From Cristatella mucedo (Eukaryota > Bryozoa > Phylactolaemata > Cristatellidae), in the NCBI GenBank assembly GCA_009760855.2, contig WPIO01000532.1:1-30087 (forward strand): DNA of 30,087 nucleotides, written 5' to 3'. A program made the translations under genes and the position numbers. The notes under the pieces were generated by a model. That model made no database searches. It worked only from the letters and a program-made list of their open reading frames with translations, and was not told where the DNA came from. Positions 21,890-30,087 of this stretch are shown one piece after another. The first letter of the stretch is position 1, and each line of letters opens with the position of its first letter.

Positions 21890-22760
21890 CTAACTGGCAG
21901 CTGAGTGCTGCACCTTCGTTCAAGCATTTCGCACGTTAATACCACGTTTTTCGCACAAGTTCCCAGCAGATCGTGGAATATCTAGAAACTTCAAATCTGT
22001 TAGCCGGTGCGTGAGCTGGCTGGCAGCTGAGCGCTGCACCTTGTTTCAAGCATTTCGCACGTGAATAGCACATTTCGCACAAGTTCGCAGCAGATCGCGG
22101 AATATCAAGAAACTTCAAATCTTCTCTTCGGAGCATGCAGTGGCTGGCAGGATAGTGCTTCACCTTGTTTCGTGCATTTAGCACTCTATTAACACAATTC
22201 GCAAGAGTTCGCAGCAGATTGCTGAATATCTAGAAAATTCAAATCTGCTCGTCGAAGGGTGCACTGGCAGGCAGCAGCGTGCTGCACCTTGTTTTCAAGC
22301 ATTTCGCACTTGAATAACACATTTCGCACGAGTTCGCAAAAGATTGCCGAATATTTAGAAACTTTTAAAATCTGCTTGCCGGAGCGTGCGGTAGCTGGCA
22401 GCTGATTGCTGCACCTTGTTTCAAGCATTTCGCATTTGAAAAACACATTTCGCTCGAGTTCGCAGAAGATTGCAGAATAATTAGAAACTTCAAATCTGCT
22501 ATTCGGAGCGTGCCCTGGCTTGCAGCAGAGTGCTGCACCTTGTCGCAAGCATTTCGCCCTTGAATAACACATTTCGCACGAGTTCGCAACAGATTGCGGA
22601 ATATTTAGAAACTTCAAATCTGCTTGCCGGAGCGTGCGGTAGCTGGCAGCTGATTGCTGCACCTTCCCTTAAGCATTTCGCACTTGAAAAACACATTTTG
22701 CGAGAGTTCGAAGCAGATCGCTGAATATCTAGAAACTTTAAATCTGCTCGCCGGTGCATG
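21890..22760. repeat. 14-monomer local higher-order repeat, copy 1
   Basis: This segment corresponds to about 23630-24500 at an offset near 1744 bp (14 monomers plus 8 bases). Shared rare variants are the CACTCTATTAACAC change, ACTGGCAGGCAGCAG, and the CTTGCCGGAGC plus CAGCTGATTGC monomer that occurs twice in each copy. Confidence 0.8.
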
Positions 22761-23629
22761 AGCTGGCTGGCAGCAGAGTCCTGCACCTTGTTTCGTGCAT
22801 TTCGCACTCTAATAACACATTTCGCAAGAGTTCGCAGCAGATTGCTGAATATCCAGAAAATTCAAATCTGCTCGTCGGAACATGCACTGGCTGGCAGCAG
22901 AGTGCAGCACCTTGTTTAAAGCATTTCGCCCTTCAATAACACGTTTTGCACGAGTTCGCAGCCGATCGCGGAATATCTAGAAACTTCAAATCTGCTCTTC
23001 AGAACGTGCACTGGCTGGCAGCAGAGTACTGCCCCTTGTTGCATGCATTCCTCACTTGAATAGGACCTTTAGCACGAGTTGTAAGCAATCGCTGAATTTC
23101 CAGAAACTTCAAATCTGCTCGTCGGAGCGTGCACTGGCTGGCAGCAGAGTGCTGCACCTTGTTTCAAACATTTCGCACTTGAAAAACACATGTCGCACGA
23201 GTTCGCAGCCGATCGCAGAATATCCAGAAACTTTAAATCTGCTCTTCGGAGCGTGGGCTAGCTGGCAGCAGAGTGCTGCACCTGGTTGCAGGCATTTCGC
23301 ACTTGAATAACACATTTCGCACAAGTTCGCAGCAGATCACGGAATATCTAGAAACTTTAAATCTGCTCGTCGGAGCGTGAGCTGGCTGGTAGCAGAGTGC
23401 TGCACCTTTTTTTTCAAGCATTTTGCACTTTAATAAAACATTTTCGCAAGAGTTTGCTGCAGATCGTGGAATATCTAGAAACTTTAAATCTGCTCGTCGG
23501 AGCCTGCACTGGCTGGCAGCAGAGTGCTCCACCTTGTTGCAAGCGTTTCCCACTAGAATAATACATTTCGCTCAAGTTCGCAGCTGATTGCTTAATATCC
23601 AGGAATTTCAAATCTAATTTTCGGAGCGT

Positions 23630-24500
23630 GTGGTAGTTGGCAGCTGAGTGCTGCACCTTCTTTCAAGCATTTCGCACGTTAATACCACGTTTCGCACAAG
23701 TTCGCAGCAGATCGTGGAATATCTAGAAACTTCAAATCTGTTAGCCGGTGCGTGAGCTGGCTGGCAGCTGAGCGCTGCACCTTGTTTCAAGCATTTCGCA
23801 CGTGAATAACACATTTCGCACAAGTTCGCAGCAGATCGCGGAATATCAAGAAACTTCAAATCTTCTCTTCGGAGCATGCAGTGGCTGGCAGGATAGTGCT
23901 GCACCTTGTTTCGTGCATTTCGCACTCTATTAACACATTTTCGCAAGAGTTCGCAGCAGATTGCTGAATATCTAGAAAATTCAAATCTGCTCGTCGAAGG
24001 GTGCACTGGCAGGCAGCAGCGTGCTGCACCTTGTTTCAAGCATTTCGCACTTGAATAACACATTTCGCACGAGTTCGCAACAGATTGCCGAATATTTAGA
24101 AACTTCAAATCTGCTTGCCGGAGCGTGCGGTAGCTGGCAGCTGATTGCTGCACCTTGTTTCAAGCATTTCGCATTTGAAAAACACATTTCGCTCGAGTTC
24201 GCAGAAGATTTCAGAATAATTAGAAACTTCATATCTGCTATTCGGAGCGTGCCCTGGCTGGCAGCAGAGTGCTGCACCTTGTCGCAAGCATTTCGCCCTT
24301 AAATAACACATTTCGCACGAGTTCGCAACAGATTGCGGAATATTTAGAAACTTCAAATCTGCTTGCCGGAGCGTGCGGTAGCTGGCAGCTGATTGCTGCA
24401 CCTTCCCTTAAGCATTTCGCACTTGAAAAACACATTTTGCGAGAGTTCGCAGCAGATCGCGGAATATCTAGAAACTTTAAATCTGCTCGCCGGTGCGTGA
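23630..24500. repeat. 14-monomer local higher-order repeat, copy 2
   Basis: This is the second copy of 21890-22760. The intervening 22780-23630 resembles left-flank sequence near 1190-2040, so the local unit is built from flank material and not from core H or X. Confidence 0.8.
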
Positions 24501-27309
24501 GCTGGCTGGAAGCAGAGTGCTGCACCTTGCTCTAAGCATTTTGCACTTAAAAACTTATTTCGCACGTGTTACCATCAGATCGCGGAATATCCAGAAACTT
24601 CAAATCTGCTCTTCGGAGCGTGAGCTGGATGGTAGCAGAGTGCTGCACCTTTTGTCAAGCATTTTGCACTTTAATAAAACATTTCGCACGACTTCGCTGT
24701 TGATCGCGGAATATCTAGAAACGTTAAATCTGCTCGTTGGAGCGTGCACTGGCAGCAGCAGAGTGCTGCACCTTGTTTTTTAAGCATTTCACACTTGAAA
24801 AAAACACTTTTTCGCAAGAGTTTGCAGCAGATCGCAGAATATCCTGAAACTTGAAATCTGCTTTTCGGAGCGTGGGCTAGCTGGCGGTAGAGTCCTGCAC
24901 CTTATTGCAAGCGTTTCCCACTTGAATAACACATTTCGCACGAGTTCGAAGCTGATCGCCTAATATCCAGAAACTTAAAATCTGATTTTCGGAGCGTGCG
25001 GTAGCTGGCAGCTGAGTGCTGCACCTTCTTTCAAGCATTTCGCACGTTAATACCACGTTTCGCACAAGTTCCCAGCAGATCGTGAAATATCTAAAAACTT
25101 CAAATCTGCTCTTCGGAGCATGCTCTGGCTGGCAGCATAGTGCTGGACCTTGTTTCGTGCATTTCGCACTCTAATAACACATTTCGCACGAGTTCGCAGC
25201 AGATTGCTGAATATCCAGAAACTTTAAATCTGCTCGTCGGAGCGTGAGCTGGCTGGTAGCAGAGTGCTGCACCTTCTTTCAAGCATTTCGCACGTTAATA
25301 CCACGTTTCGCACAAGTTCCCAGCAGATCGTGGAATATCTAGAAACTTTAAATCTGTTAGCCGGTGCGTGAGCTGTCTGGCAGCTGAGAGCTGCACCTTG
25401 TTTCAAGCATTTCGCACGTGAATAGCACATTTCGCACGAGTTCGCAGCAGATTGCTGAATATCCAGAAAATTCAAATCTGCTCGTCGGAGCGTGCACTCG
25501 CTGGCAGCAGAGTGCAGCACCTTGTTACAAGCATTTCGCCCTTGAATAACACATTTCGCTCGAGTTCGCAGCAGATCGTGAAATAAATAGAAACTTCAAA
25601 TCTGCTATTCGGCGCGTGCCCTGGCTGGCAGCAGAGTGCTGCAGCTTTGCGCAAGTATTTCGCCCTTGAATAACACATTTCGCACGAGTTCGCAACAGAT
25701 TGCGGAATATCTAGAAAATTCTAATCTGCTAGTCGGAGCATGAGCTGGCTGGCAGCAGAGTGCTGTACCTTGTTTCGTGCATTTCGCACTCTAATAACAC
25801 ATTTCGCATAAGTTCGCAGCAGATTGCTGAATATCCAGAAAATTCAAATCTGCTCGTCGGAGCCTGCACTGGCTGGCAGCAGAGTGCAGCACCTTGTTTA
25901 AAGCATTTCGCCCTTCAATAACACATTTTGCACGAGTTCGCAGCTGATCGCGGAATATCTAGAAACTTGAAATCTGCTCTTCAGAACGTGCACTGGCTGG
26001 TAGCAGAGTACTGCCCCTTGTTGCATGCATTCCTCACTTGAATAGGACCTTTCGCACGACTTGTAAGCAAATCGCAGAATTTCCAGAAACTTCAAATCTG
26101 CTCGTCGGAGCGTGCACTGGCTGGCAGCAGAGTGCTGCACCTTGTTTCAAGCATTTCGCACTTGAAAAACACATGTCGCACGAGTTCGCAGCAGATCGCA
26201 GAATATCCAGAAACTTTAAATCTGCTCTTCGGAGCGTGGGCTAGCTGGCAGCAGAGTGCTGCACCTGGTTGCAGGCATTTCGCACTTGAATAACACATTT
26301 CGCACAAGTTCGCAGCAGATCACGGAATATCTAGAAACTTTAAATCTGCTCGTCGGAGCGTGAGCTGGCTGGTAGCAGAGTGCTGCACCTTTTTTTCAAG
26401 CATTTTTGCACTTTAATAAAACATTTCGCAAGAGTTCGCTGCAGATCATGGAATATCTAGAACTTTTAAATCTGCTCGTCGGAGCCTGCACTGGCTGGCA
26501 GCAGAGTGCTGCACCTTGTTTCAAGCGTTTCCCACTTGAATAACACATTTCGTGCGAGTTCCCAGCTGATTGCTTAATATCCAGAAAATTTCAAATCTTG
26601 CTTTCGGAGCGTGCGGTAGTTGGCAGCTGAGTCGCTGCACCTTCTTTCAAGCATTTCGCACGTTAATACCACGTTTCGCACAAGTTCCCAGCAGATCGTG
26701 GAATATCTAGAAACTTCAAATCTGTTAGCCGGTGCGTGAGCTGTCTGGCAGCTGAGAGCTGCACCTTGTTTCAAGCATTTCGCACGTGAATAGCACATTT
26801 CGCACGAGTTCGCAGCAGATTGCTGAATATCTAGAAAATTCAAATCTGTTCGTCGGAGCGTGCACTGGCTGGCAGCAGAGTGCAGCACCTTGTTTAAAGC
26901 ATTTCGCCTTTCAATAACACATTTTGCACGAGTTCGCAGCTGATCGCGGAATATCTAGAAACTTCAAATCTGCTCTTCAGAACGTGCACTGGCTGGTAGC
27001 AGAGTACTGCCCCTTGTTGCATGCATTCCTCACTTGAATAGGACCTTTCGCACGAGTTGTAAGCAAATCGCAGAATTTCCAGAAACTTCGAATGTGCTTG
27101 TCGGAGCGTGCACTGGCTGGCAGCAGAGTGCTGCACCTTGTTTCAAGCATTTCGCACTTGAAAAACACATGTCGCACGAGTTCGCAGCAGATCGCGGAAT
27201 ATCCAGAAACTTTAAATCTGCGCGCCGGTGCGTGAGCTGGCTGGAAGCAGAGTGCTGCACCTTGCTCTAAGCATTTTGCACTTAAAAACTTATTTCGCAC
27301 GTGTTACCA

Positions 27310-28461
27310 TCAGATCGCAGAATATCCAGAAACTTTAAAATCTGCTCTTTCGGAGCGTGGGCTAGCTGGCAGCAGAGTGCTGCACCTGGTTTGCAGGCAT
27401 TTCGCACTTGAAATAACACATTTCGCACAAGTTCGCAGCAGATCACGGAATATCTAGAAACTTTAAATCTGCTCGTCGAAGCGTGAGCTGGCGGGTAGCA
27501 GAGTGCTGCACCTTTTTTTAAGCATTTTGCACTTTAATAAAACATTTCGCAAGAGTTCGCTGCAGATCGCCGGGAATATCTAGAAACTTTAAATCTGCTC
27601 GTCGGAGCCTGCACTAGCTGGCAGCAGAGTGCTGCACCTTGTTGCAAGCGTTTCCCACTTGAAAAATAACACATTTCGCGCGAGTTCCCAGCTGATTGCT
27701 TAATATCCAGAAATTTCAAATCTGATTTTCGGAGCGTGCGGTAGTTGGCAGCTGAGTGCTGCACCCTCCTTTCAAGCATTTCGCACGTTAATACCACGTT
27801 TCGCACAAGTTTCCCAGCAGATCGTGGAATATCTAGAAACTTCAATCTGTTAGCCGGTGCGTAAGCTGTCCTGGCAGCTGAGAGCTGCACCTTGTTTCAA
27901 GCATTTCGCACGTGAATAGCACATTTTCGCACGAGTTCGCAGCAGATTGCGTGCTGAATATCCAGAAAATTCAAATCTGTTCGTCGGAGCGTGCACTGGC
28001 TGGCAGCAGAGTGCTGCACCTTGTTGTAAGCATTTCGCCTTTCCATAACAGATTGTTGCACGAGCTTCGCAGCTGATCGCGAAATATCTAGAAACTTCAA
28101 ATCATGCTCTTCAGAACGTTCACTGGCTGGCAGCAGAGTACTGCCCCTTGTTGCATGCATTTCTCACTTGAATAGAACCTTTCGCACGAGTTTGTAAGCA
28201 AATCGAAGAATTTCCAGAAAACTTCAAATCTGCTCCGTCGGAGCGTGCACTGGCTGGCAGCAGAGTGCTGCACCTTGTTTCAAGCATTTCGCACTTGAAA
28301 AAAACACATGTCACACGAGTTCGCAGCAGATCGCAGAATATCCAGAAAACTTCAAATCTGCTCTTCGGAGCGTGGGCTAGATGGCAGCAGAGTGCTGCAC
28401 CTTGTTGCAGGCAATTTCGCACTTCAATAACACATTTCGCACAATGTTCGCAGCAGATCGC
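27310..28461. repeat. Right-flank segment with rising indel density
   Basis: This segment is collinear with left-flank sequence and carries scattered single-base gains, such as TTTAAAATCTGCTCTTTCGG at 27334 and CGTGCTGAAT near 27950. From 27541 to 28461 it has about 23 bases more than its counterpart 1831-2728, about 2.5 percent. It is the transition into the degraded end. Confidence 0.75.
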
Positions 28462-30087
28462 GGATATCTAGAAAACTTCTTATCTGCTCGTCGGAGCGTG
28501 AGCTGGCTGAAAGCAGAGTGCTGCACCTTTTTTTCAAGCATTTTGCACTTCCCATAACACATTTCGCACGAGTTCGCAGCAGATCGCGGAATACTAGAAA
28601 CTTTTAAATTTCCTGCCTCGGCGGAGCCTGCCACACTGGCTGAGAGCAGAGTTGCAGCACCTTTGTTTGCAAGCGTTTTTGTTTCCCACTTGAATTACAC
28701 ATTTTCGCCTCGAGTTCGCAGCCTGATTGTGTAATTATCCTGAACTTTTCAATTCTGCTCTTTCGGAGCGTGGGCTAGCTGCCCAGCAGAGTGCTTGCCA
28801 CCTTTAATTTGGCAAGCATTCCCAGCTTGAACTCACACATTTTCGCACGAGTTTTTTTCCGAAAGCCTGGGATCGGCCGTAAATCTCCAGAAACTTAAAA
28901 ATCTGATTTTCGGAGCGTGGGGCGGTTAGCTGTCAGCTGAGTGTTGCAACCTTCCTTTTCAAGCACCTCCCACGTTTAATAACCAGTTGTTCGCCGCACT
29001 AGTCTCCTCAGCAATATCGTTGAAAGTCCCTAGAAACTTTCAAAACCTGGTCGTCGGAGCCGTGGCACCTGGCCTGGCAGCAGACTGCTGCACCTATTTT
29101 TAACAACCATTTCCGAATTGATTAATTCAATTTTGCACAGGCTTTTTCGCAGCCAGATTTTTGCCGGAATACTTCCTAGGACAACGGTTAAATATGCTCG
29201 CCCGTGTGTTGGGAGTGCTTGGCTGGCAAGCAGAGTGCTACACCTTGCTTTTTTAAGCATTTTCGCACAACATTAAAAAACCTCATTGTTCGCCCGAGAA
29301 ATTTAGCATCAGATCGCGGAAATAATTCCCAGAAATTTTAAAATCTGCCTAGTAGGAGCTGTTGGTAGCCCTTGGCCAGTCTAGTGCTTGCACTCCTTGC
29401 CCGTCCAGCAATTTCGAAAAAAATTCTTGGAGAATGAATGACTCATTTCGCCACGAGTTTCCGGGCAAGCTGATGGCGGAATATCCGAGAACTTTCTACA
29501 TCTGCTTTTTCGGAGCCTGTGGGGTTTGGCCCAAGCGCAAGCGCAAGTGGCCAAAGCACCTTGTTTTTTTTAGCATTTCGCACTGTTTGAAATAATACCG
29601 TTTTCGCAACACGTTTTTTCGTGCAGCAGATTGGCGGAATATCGACCAAACTTCAAATGTAAAACCTGCCCTGTCGTCCGCGGGCGGGGGGCTATGAGCA
29701 GCTGAGTGGCTTGCACACCTGGTTTTTTTCCAAGAATTTTTTTCGCCAACGTGTAATATACATATTTTTTCGAAACGAGTTTTTTTGTAGCTGATCGTCT
29801 GATTATGTAGAAACTTTCAACAACATGCCCTTTCTTCGGAAGCCGCTGCGTGTAAGCTGCAGGGGCAGGGAAGTAACTGGCACATTGTTTACACAGCTAT
29901 GGCTCCGATTGAACTTAAGTTCCATTTTGCCCGAACAACGTTGACAGCCAGACTCGACAGACGTATCTCTAGAAAAATTCAAAGTCTACTTTTCGGAAAG
30001 CGTGCGGTTTTTGTAGCTTGGCACACAGAGTGAACCTATTGCAAGCAGAGTGATGCACCTGTTTCAAGCACTTTCGCACTTGAAACA
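28462..30087. other. Degraded terminal stretch, probably uncorrected read sequence
   Basis: The stretch is collinear with 2729-4064: it shares CTTCTTATCTG, GGCTGAAAGCAG, GGCTGAGAGCAG, a TGTAAT...CCTGAAC monomer, a CTAGTAGGAGC/CTATTAGGAGC monomer and finally the otherwise rare AGTGATGCACC. It needs about 1626 bases to cover 1335, an excess near 290, spread as single-base insertions, doubled bases and long T or G runs. The extra bases occur everywhere and do not cluster. That is the signature of raw insertion-prone long reads at a contig end. Old decayed satellite would show mainly substitutions. Anything read from this stretch alone is unreliable. Confidence 0.8.

Larger units (their letters stand above)
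19794..28461. repeat. Right flank: mosaic of segments seen elsewhere in the window
   Basis: About 71 monomers. Segment matches by shared rare variants: 20750-21240 resembles X at about 6060-6400; 21300-21870 matches 690-1260; 22780-23640 resembles 1190-2040; 24610-25200 matches 7340-7925; 25209-25590 matches 1-382; about 25520-25700 matches core H at 9350-9545; 25700-27190 matches 1117-2600; 27310-28461 matches about 1613-2728, with 27430-27540 closer to 5190-5300. The offset changes at each join, so the flank is shuffled relative to the left side and is not one simple copy. No gene is present. Confidence 0.8.
1..30087. repeat. Tandem satellite array, ~124-bp monomer
   Basis: The word GGAATAT (or TGAATAT, AGAATAT) followed by CTAGA or CCAGA returns at 1, 125, 249, 373, 497, 621 and onward. 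The grid of 1+124k still holds exactly at 3721 and is only about 6 bases out at 8179. All monomers lie in the same orientation; I saw no inverted segment. There are about 46 monomers to 5703, about 112 from 5704 to 19617, and about 82 more to the end. No gene, RNA gene or unrelated spacer interrupts the array. The family is not one I recognise. Eukaryotic satellite is the only sensible class, because prokaryotic genomes do not carry 30 kb of non-coding 124-bp tandem repeats. Confidence 0.98.

Noticed and set aside
29362-29649. Non-satellite open frames near the end that look unlike the rest
   Set aside because: They look different only because dense insertions shift the frame. The underlying sequence is still collinear with 3500-3740.
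1-30087. CRISPR array or other prokaryotic repeat system
   Set aside because: The repeating unit is 124 bp and contiguous, with no unique spacers between short direct repeats, no leader and no cas genes.
1-30087. Transposable element, rDNA spacer or telomeric repeat
   Set aside because: I found no terminal inverted repeats, no target-site duplications, no reverse transcriptase or transposase frame, no rRNA sequence and no TTAGGG- or TTAGG-like runs.

Overview
The whole window is satellite DNA. A unit of about 124 bp is repeated head to tail in one orientation from the first base to the last, roughly 240 copies. I find no protein gene, rRNA, tRNA, transposon, CRISPR array or telomere repeat. 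The open frames on both strands are by-products of the repeat: 124 is not a multiple of 3, so successive monomers are read in successive frames, and few stops fall in the minus-strand frames. Such an array fits a eukaryotic heterochromatic block (pericentromere, centromere, sex or B chromosome). I do not recognise the family. My eye-built consensus is about half G+C, with 9 CpG against about 8 expected, so CpG is not depleted. That weakly favours an invertebrate or another lineage with little CpG methylation, but does not identify the organism.

Layout. (1) 1-5703, left flank: about 46 diverged monomers with short local duplications (9-, 8- and 16-monomer offsets). (2) 5704-19793, core: a nested higher-order repeat. 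A 20-monomer block X (5704-8178) is followed by a 19-monomer unit H1 (8179-10540) and a 15-monomer truncated H2 (10541-12399). This 54-monomer, 6696-bp composite then starts again at 12400 with X' (12400-14879), H3 (14880-17235), H4 (17236-19617) and a stub H5 (19618-19793). H copies and X copies are almost identical to each other, while neighbouring monomers differ clearly. (3) 19794 to about 28461, right flank: a mosaic of segments each matching a piece of the left flank or core in a different order, with 2-, 3- and 14-monomer local duplications. (4) 28462-30087: the same repeat, collinear with 2729-4064, but carrying about 290 extra bases and many homopolymer expansions. This looks like uncorrected long-read sequence at a contig end.

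Two marker monomers separate the domains. One (core ATGGCTCGATTGAC) occurs in both core and flanks. The other (core GCATTCCTCACTTG) occurs only in the flanks. A young homogenised core between older, mutually related flanks is the pattern expected from repeated unequal exchange and is known from centromeric satellites; centromere function here is inference only. Within the monomer, three structures stand out: a hairpin that in many copies reads GCTC-TTCG-GAGC, a GCAGCA-GAG-TGCTGC dyad, and a 10-bp-phased series of TCGC words.
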